Shown here: positions 50,581 to 64,000 of the stretch, piece after piece
Position numbering within the stretch: the first letter of the stretch is position 1
Layout of the letters: each line of letters begins with the position of its first letter
Assembly: GCA_013399895.1 (NCBI GenBank)
Contig: VXBA01004874.1
Location: forward strand, 124,001 to 188,000
Reading direction: 5' to 3'
DNA length: 64,000 bases
Source of the DNA: Serilophus lunatus
Taxonomy: Eukaryota; Chordata; Aves; Passeriformes; Eurylaimidae
Notes under the pieces: model-generated
What the model was told of the DNA's origin: nothing
The model's input: only the letters and a program-made list of their open reading frames with translations
Database searches by the model: none
Made by a program: the position numbers and the translations under genes

Positions 50581-53500
50581 GAATGTGCATACAGTGAACT
50601 TTAGCCAATCTTCCTCAGTTCCTTTTCCAACCTCATCTCTTTTTCATTCCCATCCCATATCTTGGGCGTTGAAAACAAGTCTGTGTGTATTCGATGTATC
50701 ACAGGGCTTGTGTACACATTTCTGTGTCAGGAGAGAGTTTGGAGGAAAATAAGGAATGACCATATTTTATTATAAAAAGGAACCTGAAATTTTGCACAAC
50801 AAAGCAATTCCAGTACAAAGGAAGATCACAAGTGTCACATTTGCTGAAGTGCTGCAGCTCAGATTATATGAGCTACGGTATTTCTAGTACATTTTCTGTT
50901 TAGCTGCAAGAATTTTCTATAAGGTCAGGCAGCAAAGCAGGAGGAGATCACAATGAAGTGAAGACCATTAGCAGAGAGGCAGCCAAAAAGAGAAGTATTT
51001 GACTAATTATTTGAAAAAGTTGCTTCCCAGGTAGAAAAGGGACCATTTAAACGATGGGTGAGTGTTGTAGGGGAAACACAAAATAGCAAGTGGGCTAAGG
51101 AGAGAAAAGAAAAAGCAGGGCATAGGGTGCAAAAAATGGTTAATAAGAAGAGCTATCCAGGTTACAGGTTATGATTGAGGGTGTTAGCAAATAAAAGGTA
51201 GGAAACAAGAAAGGATACTAGATGAAGTGACAAACTGGGAAGGTGGCAAGGGCTGAGGTGAAATATGTTATAGCTCTAACGAGAGAGGTGGTAAAAATAG
51301 AGGAGATGTTCCTTGCTGGTTTCACATGGAAGCAGTAGGATTACTTATTAGATTTCTGTGTTAGGCCATCCTTTTCCAAACTCAGTTTACTTACTATGTA
51401 GCATGTGTTCTGTCAGGATGGCTTCAGCTTTAAAAGTGCAGTGGCTTCATCTATTTAGAAATGCCATTGCAGATCTTTAAAAAATCTGTTTGAAAGCTGA
51501 GAAAAGCTTAAAGCTAAAAAGCACATTTTTGAGTGTAAAAATGAACTTTGCTTGTAAAATACATGAGGAGAGCCATTTTTTAAATCTCTGTGCTTTCTTT
51601 GAGCTTCATCTTTGTTCTGCTTTTATGAATTCATATCCCTTGTGTCCTTTCCTCCTTCCCCTGTTTGGCATGCCTCTTGATTGTTTCACAATTTATCTTT
51701 GCTGCCCAGGGAATCCAACCATCTGGGGCTGGTGGCTTTATCCTGACTTGATGTCAAGGTCAAAATCTTTTAATTTTACAGGTAGAGTGGGTATCATGAC
51801 CTCAGGGTATGCTGCTGTATATTTAAATCCTGTCAGTGTTCTCAGAATGACAATGTCTGTACTTTATGTCTGTCAGCTGCTTTATTGGCTCTTTGGTGAT
51901 ATTTTGTCTAATTTCTCTTGGCAAGAATATAACAGTATTTTCTTGTTAACACTATGAGTCTGTGGCATTAAAAACTTTCAGATAAAAAAGAGCTTAAGGA
52001 TGTTCTTATTACAGTTAAACTGAAGAGTATATTTACAGAAGGTAAAAACAATTTTGGCAACATAATAGAGATAACTTTGCTTTTGTACAGTTTCTGCATC
52101 AAATCTTTAATCAATAGTTATGCTAAAATCTCTTGTATGTAGTTCTATTCTTGGAAAAGTCACTGTGATAGGGAAGAATTTGATCTAGATTTTACATCTA
52201 TAGGGTTTGGGATTTTAATAAGAGGTTCAATTTCCTTTACTCCATTTTTATGCCAGTATAGAGAACCTAGACTTTATGACTGGATTTGCCCATCTTTCAG
52301 CAATAAGGTGTAGTAGGAATATAAGCTGGAACACTTGACTTCTTGTGCATTTTCAGTATTGCTTGGATGTTAAAAATGATCCTGATCAGTATGAATTCAC
52401 TGAAACAGATGCAATAGCTCTTTGGTACTAATATATGAACATACTTCTGTGTTCTAAAAAGCTAGAAAGTAAGTAAATTAAGGACAGTCACATGAAAAGC
52501 CAATTACTCCAAAAGTGGCAAATATATTTTCAGTCACACATAGGCATTGAGAGGCTAATGTGTATTTGGAGCAAAACTCCAAAGAAAATTGTTCAGCTGT
52601 AAGAAATTGGTACTGAAATCTTTTATTCTCACGTTTCTTCCAAGTCTTATAAGTTTTTCTCGTGGTTTCTTTTTAGAGACATCTAACAGACTCAATCATT
52701 GCTTTAAGATGTAGAAGCATTACGGTAACCCCACAAAATAATTGCATTTTTCCCTTTCTGTCAATCCCAAAAATTTTAGAGATATTATTGCCTAAATATT
52801 TCACTTCTCCCCTCTTCCAATCTCCTAATTCTTTCCCAAAAAAGGAAAGCCAAATTCAACAATCTGCTTGGAAAATTCAACCAAAAACGATGACTGATAT
52901 GGAAAAATAAGGAGCCTCTGAGAACAGCTCATAACTTCAGTGTCCTCAAATCTATAGTTGCGGAGAACCTTTTCCTTTGTCCATGACCAAACTATTATTT
53001 TTCTATTAAACAAGAGAAAACCTATAAATTTCTTAAAATTTGTTTGATAGTCATATTGTTGATATGCTGTTTGAACTTCAAGAAAGCAGTTTTTTATCCA
53101 TTACATCCATCTTAAAAATCTATGTTAACAATTTATATGTGCCTGTTGACTGAATATTTTGAAATGCTGCCCTCAAACTTGTGTATACTAATGTCTCCTT
53201 AGCATTTTTTCTGCCGATAGTCTTGTGAATAACAAACTGATGTACCTGTGGAAAATAAACAAACTTCCACAGGCAGCAACTATGAATTCACAGATCAGCC
53301 TCTTCCATTAGAAGGAAAACAAAAAGAATCCCCCTAATTCCTGATTGTCTTACTAGATTTGGTCTGTTGAAGACTTAATCTTTGGTATTGAAAGAAGATG
53401 TGGCAGTCATCGTGCCAGATTAACACTGGAAACTGTAATTCTGAGAAGCTGGAAAAGACTTTTTGAAGCAGAATCTGTAGGCATCCGCAAAGAACCTAAG

Positions 53501-56500
53501 TCCTGATACCTTATTTGGTTGTAGACTTTTAAAGAATGTGATGTATTATTTTGGGTCAAAATTTTTTTATGTCTGCTCTGTTTGCAATATGATAGATTAC
53601 TCATGCTTTATGTGCAAATTGTGTTTGTATTCAGTGGTCTAGACATATGGGCATTTGTCTTGACTAAGCTGTTTTATCAACTCTTATCAACTCTGTCAGC
53701 AAAAAGCTTACATATTTTTAATGTAGTATTCAAAGTTTCTCAACCTTCATCTATTTTCTTATTGTCTGTAAAGAAGATTGCTACAGTTTTTGAAGAATCA
53801 TTATTTATTCATCTTAATTTAGGAAATTACCTTATCTGAAGCTGAGCCGAAGTGCACAGAAAAATAAGCATCAAGACCCAAATCATAAAGAGAACCAGAT
53901 GCAGTGGGCCTCTTACACTCCTAATGGCCTCCAAATGTGGTACATTACTTCTGGCTAAATGCATGTCACAAATTAGGCTTTCACCACTGCTGTGAACAAG
54001 TAAATACCATTTACAGAACAAAACATTGAATTTCAGTTACAAGTTCTGTATGATGACTATGTTTTATATGTATCCAGAAGTCGAGACAAATAACATCATT
54101 TATTAAGAAACTGAGTTTGAGATACACAGTTTGCAAATAGTGCTCTTCCAAATGTATAGTGAAGAGCACTCTACTTGCTTTTTCTTTAATTAAAATAACC
54201 GTAATTGACTCAAACTTACTTAATCCCCTAAGCAAGATTAACCTTTCTGAAGAGATGACTCAGCATTTTGGTACAGTGTTTTGCAGGCAATTTTGAATGT
54301 ACAGATCTCAGGTAGCCAAATAGGAGGCTCTGAGACCAGCACCATTAGAATGGAAGTGAACTCGAACTGTTCCCTAAGTAGGGTTGGTTAGTTGGGACTC
54401 AGTGCCAAGGCAGTCCTGGCTTCTGAATTGGAGTATGGGCAACCTAAGCTTGTGTTTACTTTCACAACGTGATTTGTGATTTTGAGGAATATGGCAAGGT
54501 GCTTAATCTCAGGAGTAACTGAGAGAACTTGCTTTCTCAGCTAACCAACTGAGATACCATTTCATGTTATAAGAGGAATTATTATCCTTTTGTGATTCAG
54601 ATCAGTACCCTTTTGTATGGGCCTATGCTCTTAGAATGTATTTAGTCTTTTTCTTAATTAGTGGGTGATTAATACAAGATTCAAGATGACGGAGCAGGGA
54701 CAAAAGATATTAAACTGTTTTTGCTATTGAATTATTTGAAACATTTTTTGTGTCTAAAATGTTCTTGTTTAATACATTATTATTATTCAGTCCTTCACTG
54801 TTTTGCTTATGTTGCTGAGATGAAAAAACTGAGCTAGAAATACATTTGTTTAGTATATTGAAAAATCAATAATGCAAGCTAGAATTCTTGCTGACTCATC
54901 TCTTACTTATTGGGTCAGTGTCTTTAATTTAATTTTTTTGCTTGTTCAAGATTTTTAACCTGGAATTGAGTTTTGGTATAGGGGATTTATTTATTTTTTT
55001 GTTACTATATTTTGCATTATGCTCTCCTTCTGCTTTGTTTTTTTTTCTTGAGCTACAGCTGTTTACTTTAGAGTGGTCTTAACTCATTTTCATGTAGCAC
55101 ACTATATGCAGTTCCACTTGAATGCTTAGAAATATATTTGCCTTGTTGAAATGTGGTTGACACATGGTCAGAAGAAATTTACCGCTGGTAAGTGACAGCA
55201 GCAAGCTTGTATTAGTGACTAAACCTGTGATGTCCTTTAATTGTATATCTCCCATTTATTTGGATTATGATATTGCAAAAAACCCCCAACCCTAGAGTAT
55301 GCATGAAAGGCATATACTTCTTTGTATAATCCCTGGAAGGATTTTTTAAGACAGTCTGGTCTAGTCAAGGGGCAGTTCTTGGGTCATGCCACTTTGTCAA
55401 AACAGAATGAAAATCTGAACCTCTGATGTTTTCAGTGCTTCTGCACACTTTGTGAACAGATGACAAATTTTGTCTGAGGCAACTTGCAAAGTGGTGGATG
55501 GGAATAGCTGTTTATCCAGAAAAGAATTTTTAGAGTTTTTTTTCCCCTTTTCTTAGTTATATTCAAGCTTTGTAGTTACATTTCAAGCTTTGTTTTGATT
55601 TCAGTGCTGTAGGAAGGAAGGGAATGGATATACATAATTGCTTCCATGGGGAGAAATGTATCCCATGGACATAGGGAACGTCTCAATTCCATACCTGAGG
55701 TAATATTTTCCCCACTTTTTAGGAAGTTTCTCTTCCAACTAAAAAGCACAGGTTGTTTTGCCTGTGTGTAACATTCCCTTAATACACAGCCTTAATAACA
55801 TCCATATACATCTTAAAGAAAAATCCCCATTTAAGGTAGGATTTGTAGATCGTCTTAATAATTTCATCATAACATTTCCTTGTAGGAGCGCATATTAATT
55901 CGCTGTTGTCAACCTTGTTCCTAAATGCTAACTAAAAGCAAGTAATATTTCAGAATGTCCAAAACCACATAATAACTTAAAGGTAACAGCAAAAGTATAT
56001 GGCCTGGCTAGAGTCTCATTAAAATTAATTTACACCATTTTGGTCATATTTTGTAGCTTCTATCTGGGAGTGTTATAAATGCCTGGGCAGTTGGAGGTTA
56101 TCAAGACTGCTGATTCCTGCTTTGCATTATCTAAAATGTGTGCATGTCCACAAATGGCACTTCATCAATCCCTGCTATCCAGATGTTTCATATATATATT
56201 CTTGAAAATGTTAATAATTATATTTTCCACACATGTGAATGTGACACTCAGACATTTGTAGAACAGCTTGCTTATCGGTTATTGAGGAGATGTATGGACA
56301 TATGTCTAGAGTGAACCTGATAGGATAAAGCTTCTTTTATTTCTAGTTTTGCCAAATATGTCTTTGGAGATTGTTAGTTTGTATTGCCTATTAAATTAAA
56401 CTTCATTCCCCATCTTGCTGTTCTCAGTATTTTTTTTCCAAGCATATATAGCTTTGCATGCGATGATGGCAATTGCTTGAAAGGGCTAAAGTACTGTATG

Positions 56501-59180
56501 AGTAAAATGACTGAGTTCTTTTTGACGGGATCAGGAAAGAACAGGTACTCTAATAAGTAGGATGGATTTTCATCCTGTTTTCCTGGTATTGTTATTTCAC
56601 TGTTTTCAGTTTATTTTTGCTGTTGTGACACTTTCTGCTGTCATGATGCTCTTTAGTTATTCTGCCCTAAGAAAAAATAACAAACACATTACTTTCTAGC
56701 TCTTCAGTAATGTGCTCATTTTTCCTTCTTTTCTGATCTTTATTTTCAAATCGCGTTCAGATTTGGCTTGGTTTCCTAAGCGAATACAGTAGGCAGATAA
56801 GAAAGAGGTTCCTTAGTTTTCACTAAGGATATGGCCATGGAAATATAGTAATAGACAAGATAATTAAAGAAGAGATCTGAACAAAAGCCAAGAAGACCAG
56901 GTTTGTGAGCTCTGGTCTTTGTGGATTCAGTTTCTCTGTCTAAAAATTTTCAGTGCCATACACATGTGAAGCACATATACATCATGTTTTTTTATCACAG
57001 TGATGATGTTCATTATGTACTTACAGAATGAATTAGATGTCATTTATTTTTAATAGTTTTGAAAAAGGATGTATGGACTAACCTGTTTACGCATATGTGT
57101 GTGTGTCTCAGAGGAGACAGACCTTGTGTTAGCTTGGACTCTCTTTACTGTTCATCCCAAAGGCTGCCATTTAGCAAATGGGGAATAGCAATAATGGAAA
57201 TTTGGCAGAATGAGAAATGGGGGAGAAGTGCAATCACACCCTATAAGAAGTGCTCTCAAGACCTGTAGGAAAATATGACAGCACTTTTTCAACTTTTGTG
57301 TGACCTTTTTCCTGATGAATAGTTTTATTTGAATGAGATGCTGAAACTTGAGCCAAGCCCAAAAAAACAGCTATCCCTTCAACTTAATATTTCCGACAGA
57401 ATTTTGTCATGGGATCCATGTAGGGGAATTTTATTTCTCTACAGCATTCTTACGTGAGCATTCTCTGGGAAAAAACTAACCTAGCAGAGAGGAAAAAAAT
57501 CTCCAAGAAAAGCCATCAGTTTCAACGTTTGTTGTTAACATTATAGTAACCCCCCTAAAAGTTGAGTATCTTAACCCTCAAATAGTGCAGCTTGAAAAAT
57601 GTGTGGCTATATTAATACTGTTACATATTTTTGATGTGACATAATTTTGTTATGAAAAGTTGTTATGGTTTTAAGGTTGGAGAGAAAGTGTTATCTCATG
57701 CACAGACCTGCTGAATAGCCATATAATCTTATATATCTGCTTTCATTTTTCCTCTCCATACTCCCATTACTTTTTGGGTCATTTCAGAAACTAATTTTTT
57801 GAGTTTTTGGCGCTACAAAGATTTGTACAAGAAGGTGTATTAGCACACTTTTGGGCGCCATTAAAAAACTGTTTCGATCCTTAGGAACCTTTTAAAATAT
57901 CCAGGTGTTTTCAACAACTACAAATCATGCCAGCAGGGGTCAGTTTAGTACCAATGGAAATTGAAACGGCAGGACTACACTTAAGGAGCTAGAACAAATG
58001 TGAAGCTTGTATAATCAGACTACAAATTAACCCTGTGTACAACTTGGCAGAGAGTCACTAAAACCATTTTTGCTATTCCTGCTGCTGGATTTGGGTTTGA
58101 TTCCTTTTCTTAAAAATCAACGAACAAATAACCTTTGCTGTAGTTTTGCTGATTTTCCACAATATTTTCAATATTTTGGCTTTGAAGAGCATGTAGATGG
58201 TGTATTTTACACTTTGCAAAAAAGTGCATCTTCTTTGCAAAAAAATATTGCAGCAATAGGATGTAGAAAAGAAGACTGCTCCTGTAATGTGTCACATTGA
58301 AACATTTGAACCTTATCTAGGTACATGAAGGTCTTCATATCAAGTTCTTCGAAGGCAGAAGTACTGGTATATGCATAGTGGTTAGCCACCACCAGGAGGT
58401 TCACATTCCTCCTATCTTTCTTCTTCCCATAAAGAAATCTGAATTGACTGCTTTAGAATTACTAAGTGTGCTTTTCAGTTTTTAGTGTTTGCATGAGATC
58501 ACACATGGTTGCAGTTATTCATTAAGATAAACATGTCTAACATACAAAATCAGAAGGCAGGAGAAAGATAAAACAGGGAAAAATAATAAAAAGGTATTTG
58601 ATAAGGAGAGTTGCTGTTAGCTTTGTTTTTCATACAGTTGCTTTTTCTGCAGGAATCTAGCTTTGTGTTCTGTTTGCAGTCTTTGCTACTTTAATGCATC
58701 CTGCATGTATAGAATAAATCCTTAGCTGCATCCATTTTTGGATTTTTGCATTCCAGGAAAAAGTAAATGACAACATATATTTTTTTAGAATGGCTTAACT
58801 TTTTTTTTGTTAGTTCAATAGTGATACCCATAGAAATTCTTAGTTTGCATTTGATGACTCACAAATGGAATTCAAATGAAGTCAAATGTTAGTTTTAATT
58901 ATATAATTGCTGAAATGTAATGGTGTAACTGAAGCCAGGGTTACAAGGAGCTGTGTTTTAAGTAAAAGAGAAATATAAAATATATATGTTTTAAAGTATA
59001 AGAAGAAACATAACATTGAGAATATTCAAAAATTGTTTCTTTGATTCAGATTTGTTGCCCAGTCAAGGATTAAATAACATCATACATTTGGAGATTGAAA
59101 GATTGCAATAAAGTCATGCTATTGGAAAATTTTATGACTGTAGCAGCAGAAAGTATAACAGTCTGTAATTTGCTTTGTGG

Positions 59181-59212
59181 GTTTTTTTTTGTTTTTGTTT
59201 TGTTTTGTTTTT
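59181..59212. repeat. (TTTTG)n simple repeat
   Basis: Poly-T with regularly spaced G residues, resolving into TTTTG units at the right end. It probably grew from a poly-T tract. Confidence 0.9.
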
Positions 59213-61607
59213 AAACCTCCTTCTCTTTGGAAGCTGTATCCTACTCCTACTTTTCTATTTCCACCCTACCACATTCTGCAGATTATGTAACTGAAGTGGG
59301 TATGACTTTATGCATTACTAGATATATCTAATTAGATTGCATGGAAATCCAGAGTAAGGACCTATCTTCTGTTTCTATTTGTCATAATTTCTCAGAGATT
59401 TTCTGTAATGATTTTGACTTTGGTATCTAAAGCTGATTCAAGATTCCCCAAACTTTGAGACTTCAGGTACAAACATTAGGTACCTCTGTGCATGTTTACA
59501 TTTGTAGAAGGTCTTAGTGTCTTGGCAATGTTTCTCTGGAAAGAGGTAATGAATTAGAATACAATTTTATTCACCGCACTTTTGAAAACTTGGTTGGAAA
59601 ACATTTTCCCATCAGCGTATAATATTCCTTAAAATGTTCTTGTGTGAAGTTTGATAAAACAAGGAATAAATTAATTTTGAACATTTGGAGGCAAACTACA
59701 TTGTCTTTTAAAACCTACATTGCCAATTAGGCACCTCTTCACTGACTTTCCATTATAGTTACCTTTGGCCAACTTACAAAAAATTACTGGTTGAAAGATT
59801 GCTAATGCTTGCAGTATGTTACAAGTGTCGAGTCCTATTTTCCTTCCTCAATTTGCTTATTTCAAAAAGCAGCTGGGAGCTGCTGCCTCTCTCACTTTAA
59901 GCTGCCACAATTTAAAGTTCTTTGCCTCCTTTCTGTCATTCTATATGTTTACTTGTCTATGTTGCCAGCTGTGTTTTTTTCCTTGGATAGAAAACAAAAG
60001 GATACTATTCTTGCTAACCTAGTTCCCCTGAGATGGATCTAGAAGTCTTGGACACAGGTTGTAAATCATTATTCGTTTTAGTCACTTGAACTTTGAAGAC
60101 AAAAAATTCAGCTGACTTCTGTCCCCCAGCATCATCACTTCCTTCCTCTATGATGCTCTTGTACTCTCTTAAACGTACTGGGCATCAGCCCTTCACGATC
60201 TGTCCTCAGATACTGTGTCTTCATCTTTGCTTAAGTCTTAAAAGAGGGATTTCTTACTCAGAACCATTTGTGACTTTCCATTTCATCCTCCTTCTCTTCT
60301 TGATTGCTAACATTCCTTTGCAGGAGTAAAGTTTTATCCCATGGAAAGTAGTTAGATTTTAAGTCTTTACTTAACATTGTGAGTGTCTTCAACAGTAGCA
60401 TGTCTTTAAGATAAAAAATTCCAGCAGCTAGACTTCAGAGCAAATGTCTGAACAAAGAACAGGAAACCACTGCGTCTGTAAGTGGAAATGTTGCTTTAAA
60501 ATATATATATCTAAGCCCCCAGTGAATAAAATGTCACACAGGATGAGAGGTGGTATGTGGGAATTTCTTCTGTTTGTTTTGAAATTGGCTCTAATAATGT
60601 AGGTGGTCTGACAAACTGGACACCTGCAAAGGATTCTGAAGGTCAAAAGATTCTTAGCAATTTGTTGTTTGAGTGCAAACCTTGACACAGAAGCATTTCT
60701 ATATGAAAGTACCTAGGGTAGTGCTCCCAAATTTATACTGATGGGCAAAGGAAGTGTTGTACAAGAAAATGCAAGACATAGTTACGTACATTAAAAGCGC
60801 AGAAGTCCCACGTACCCAACAACCTGATGCCTTTGCAGCTGAAAGATGTCTTATTTCAGGTGACTGAATTCAGTATCTCCCAATGACTGCGGCAGGAGCA
60901 GGTCTGTACTTGTGCAATACAGAGGACCTGTAAGGCAGCAGTAAAAATATGTGACTTTTGTGGCTATTAAAGCTTCATTTCTTAATCTTCATCAGTTCTA
61001 TTTCATCCAGAAGCCAGGGAATTCATCTTAATAGAGTCAAGAAAGCAATGATCTAGGTTGGGTAAGAAGAATCTTAGTACCTAAAGAATATTTGTCTTGT
61101 TTTTATGTAGAATTTATGCAGTGTGAGGCTTCCCTCACAAATGCAAGGAAGCTATACCCTGATGAAAATATGGAATGAAATGGACTAAAGGAATGCTGAA
61201 GGCATTTGCTATGGCATTGCTCAGTACTGTCAGATGGTCCTTCAGACTAGAAAAGAATAATATATGTGAGAAATGACCCTGGATGTATAGGGAGAGAAGT
61301 GGTGGTGGATATTAGTGTTCAATTATGTCCATAGCCTCTCCTAGCAAATTAACTTCAACAGTACCTGTTTAAGGGGAGGACAACAGAGAAAGAATAAAAA
61401 GACACGCTGGATAGGAGGGCATCTAGAAGCAATGAAGACGGATGCTTATAAACAGTGGGTTTCAAATAGGATTTTCAGCAGTTGTTCTGCTCAGTGATTG
61501 ACAAGTTTTGTTAAAGCATACTGACTTTTGACTTCATCTTCTCTAAAACAAAAGAACATATATGGACCTTCAGCATTTAGAATCAATCTTGGTTAACTGT
61601 GTTGGTG

Positions 61608-61633
61608 TTCCAGTGAAGACTTCCAGTGAAGAC
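61608..61633. repeat. Perfect 13-bp tandem duplication
   Basis: TTCCAGTGAAGAC occurs twice in direct succession without mismatch, which suggests a recent slippage event. Confidence 0.95.
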
Positions 61634-62339
61634 TTCACTCTTCATTTCAGAGCAGGTATGGTATCAAGAGGTGCCAGGAATTCAGGTCCTGGAATTTTCA
61701 GTTGTGATTTGAGTAATATTTTCACTAAGGTCAAGCCAAAGGTGTGCAAAAATAGATACTCACGAAGGTTGTCTAATGGCTTGAGCAGTCATTTTTGACA
61801 CTATATTTAGGATACTTTTAGACCCAATGGTTTAAGCAGCTACCTTTTAGCCCCTGCTGTGCAGAATTATATCTACCAATCTGTATGGTCTATAATAAAG
61901 TCTTTTAATATGGCTTCTGATACTCTTTAAGCAACCTCAATAAAATACATGAAAGTAAAATGATTACATTCGGTTTTCATGTCCACTTTAAGATGACAGC
62001 TAAACTAATGATTTAAATTTAGCCTTTTAAAAATGAAATAGAAAGTTCCTGTTCAGGCATTCTGTATGCCCACTGATATCATTCAGATAGGCACTTTTTG
62101 AAGTGTAATTTGAAGTGAGACAGAAGTGATGGTATCCAAAACTAACTTGTGTAGCAGCTACAAAAGAGAGGCTGGCAGACTACAACCTTTGGGGTAAATT
62201 CCTTATTAAAAAGAGAAGCCTTTATATAAATCTATGCTTTGAATAGCTTTTTACCCTCTGGAGAGTAGATTTATTCCCCCTCTTCCCCCCTCCACCAAAA
62301 CTGGTAAGAAGAAAGGCTTCATTAATATGAAGCTGTACA

Positions 62340-62846
62340 TCACAGAATCACAAGATTGGAAGAGACCTCCAAGATCATCGAGTCCAACCCTTGCCCTAAC
62401 ACCTTGACTAGACTATGTCACAAAGTGCCACATCCAGCCTTTTTTTAAACACATCCAGTGATGGTGACTCCACCACCTCCACAGGTAGACTATTCCAATA
62501 CTTTATTATTCTTTCTGTGAAAAACTTCTTTCTAATATCTAACCTATATCTAACCTATACCTTCCTTGGCGCAGCTTGAGACTGTGTCCTCTCGTTCTGT
62601 CAGTTGCTGCCCGGTGGAAGAGACCAACCCCCACCTGACTATAACCTTCTCTCAGGAAGTTGTAGAGAGCGATAAGGTCACCTCTGAGTCTCCTTTTCTC
62701 CAGCCTAAACAACTCTAACTCCCTCAATCATTCCTTATAGGGCTTGTGCTCCATGCCCCCCACCAGCCTTGTTGCTCTCCTCTGGACGTGCTCAATCATC
62801 TCCACGTCCTTCCTAAACTGAGGGGCCCAGAACAATACTCAAGGTG
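62340..62846 (-). mobile_element. CR1 LINE fragment, 3' part
   Basis: This antisense CR1 has its 3' end at TCACAGAATCACAAGATTGG. The minus strand retains RELELFRLEKRRLRGDLIAL, YNFLREGYSQVGVGLF, and TDRTRGHSLKLRQGRYRLDI. An 11-bp tandem duplication (ATATCTAACCT twice, 62535-62556) lies inside it, at the codons following RYRLDI, and breaks the frame. The 5' end is near GGGGCCCAGAACAATACTCA, where about 8 bp of the usual CR1 sequence are missing. Confidence 0.94.
62535..62556. repeat. 11-bp tandem duplication inside CR1
   Basis: ATATCTAACCT is repeated exactly twice. Because other CR1 copies in the window have one unit here, the duplication arose after insertion. Confidence 0.9.
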
Positions 62847-64000
62847 ATGTGTTCTTCTTGGCTTTAGATTCCCATTTAGCCCTTCGTGTTGCTAAACCTC
62901 TAGTTTTAGAATAGTTTTATTTCTAAGGCAAGAACAAAGTGTTTTCAGTTTTTCTGTGTATATAAAACGTGTAACGACGAAAAAAGGTATAGACATTTTG
63001 GGAAAAGATGGCATTTCTTTGTGCTGGAAAAATATTCTAAATTGCATTAGAAGATGTCTTCAGACAAAAATCAATAGGACACTGTTTTGTTACTAGCAAT
63101 AATTTGGATGACATTTGCCTGTATTTCCTACCAAGATAAACAAAGCCAAGTCAAATGTGTCTTAAGGCAGTGTCACTTCATTGATTATATAAATTAGTTA
63201 TTTCTAGTATTGAATTAAATTAATAGGAGAAATCCAGTGGTTTGATCTATCCTTTACCCAGCTATGCAAATATGTGAGGAGAGAAGAGATACAAACTAAT
63301 TACAATGACTATAAATACAATCAAGCATTCTCTATGCAGCACCATTTGCAGACCAGAGACAAATCAAAGGGATTGCTAGGAAGAATGACCTGTATGCTGG
63401 TTAATAAGAGAGCACGCTAAAGCATTATTGATCCAGTAAACTGGAGGCTTTTTAGTTCATTCTTATCTCTCTCTGCTTTATGCCTTTTCACAGGTTTTCC
63501 AAGTATAAGCACTAGAAAATATTGAATTTCTTTTCATTTTGAATTCTTTCAGAACTATTACATTAAGATCACCATTGTCATTCTGACAAATCTGAAGGTG
63601 CCATCTTCTTGTCTATTCATTTTATTAAAGAAAGAACAAGAACAGAAGTTGTTCAATTTAGGTAAAGCTCAGTTTAGATAAACTAGTGAAAAATCATACT
63701 CGAATGTGTCTGGACTTGTTTCAGGGTGGCATAAGCTAAATAAGTATGAACTACTTTGTATTGCTTTTATTCATACCATGTTGTTTTTCCTCATTTTAAC
63801 ACATAATTTTAATACTACTTTCAAACTGGTACATTTGAAGGCTGATGGTGTACAGTAGCCTGGATTCAACTGTTCTATTTCAGTGTAGAGAGGTATGTCA
63901 AGTAATGAAACTATCTTCATTTTCTGGTAATGTTTTTGAAGTTGAAATATCAAATTGAGTTTCATCTTAAAAAGGAAGAAAAATTAAAAAAAACAGTCAA
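62847..64000 (+). other. SMYD3: SMYD3 intron 5, end of window
   Basis: This is AT-rich unique sequence running off the window. No exon, RNA gene or repeat is recognised. The next expected SMYD3 exon (SET core) is not present. Confidence 0.7.

Larger units (their letters stand above)
49981..62339 (+). other. SMYD3: SMYD3 intron 5, long repeat-poor stretch
   Basis: This is AT-rich unique intronic sequence. Visible structure is limited to G/T-rich tracts (50507-50580, 59181-59212), a purine-rich block (about 50936-51310), short tandem duplications (53674-53694, 61608-61633) and a weak inverted arrangement at 57801-57870. The open frame 51490-51957 (155 codons) shows no domain that I recognise. 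No exon or RNA gene is supported. Confidence 0.7.

Noticed and set aside
51490..51957. 155-codon plus-strand open frame with hydrophobic stretches
   Set aside because: The Phe/Leu/Cys-rich character follows from T-rich sequence. There is no recognisable family, promoter or polyadenylation context. I would reconsider only if it were conserved in other birds.
1..64000. tRNA, rRNA, CRISPR, phage, operon or bacterial regulatory features
   Set aside because: I saw no cloverleaf with A and B boxes, no rRNA segment and no regularly spaced repeats with unique spacers. The window is a vertebrate intron landscape.

Overview
The window is vertebrate nuclear DNA, most likely from a bird. It is AT-rich, non-coding for more than 99% of its length, and its only abundant interspersed repeat is the CR1 LINE (eight copies recognised). 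CR1 dominance with no SINE crowd and no mammalian L1/Alu is typical of birds; other sauropsids such as crocodilians or turtles cannot be strictly excluded from sequence alone.

The only gene I can support is SMYD3, a SET- and MYND-domain lysine methyltransferase, on the + strand. Four consecutive internal exons lie in the first 15.7 kb: 1949-2012, 9335-9442, 10488-10545 and 15563-15699. All have AG/GT borders, their codon phases join exactly, and the products align without length change to the corresponding stretch of vertebrate SMYD3. They carry the second half of the MYND zinc finger and the start of the SET-insertion region. The exon with the start codon lies upstream of the window, and the exons with the catalytic SET core (NHSC motif) and the C-terminal helical domain lie downstream. 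The introns are 7,322, 1,045 and 5,017 bp; the last begins at 15700 and runs beyond the end of the window (more than 48 kb), in line with the very long introns of SMYD3 in other vertebrates.

Layout: 1-1948 end of intron 1; 2013-9334 intron 2 with a + strand CR1 (2410-2745) and a - strand CR1 (3144-3825); 9443-10487 intron 3; 10546-15562 intron 4; 15700-64000 intron 5. Intron 5 holds a 53-bp assembly gap (18105-18157), six CR1 copies (25126, 31420, 43161, 43876, 48270 and 62340), a more GC-rich island with a TATA-like box and a strong splice donor (about 38049-38513), and a protein-like stretch behind a good splice acceptor (39917-40039) that belongs to no SMYD3 exon I know.

The two longest CR1 copies (43876-45330 minus, 48270-49980 plus) face each other across 2.9 kb and would form a long inverted repeat in the SMYD3 pre-mRNA. 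I found no tRNA, rRNA, CRISPR or bacterial-type operon, and no evidence for a new multi-gene system. The best leads are the unexplained candidate exon at 39.9 kb, the possible intronic promoter at 38.2 kb, the inverted CR1 pair and a few precise palindromes.
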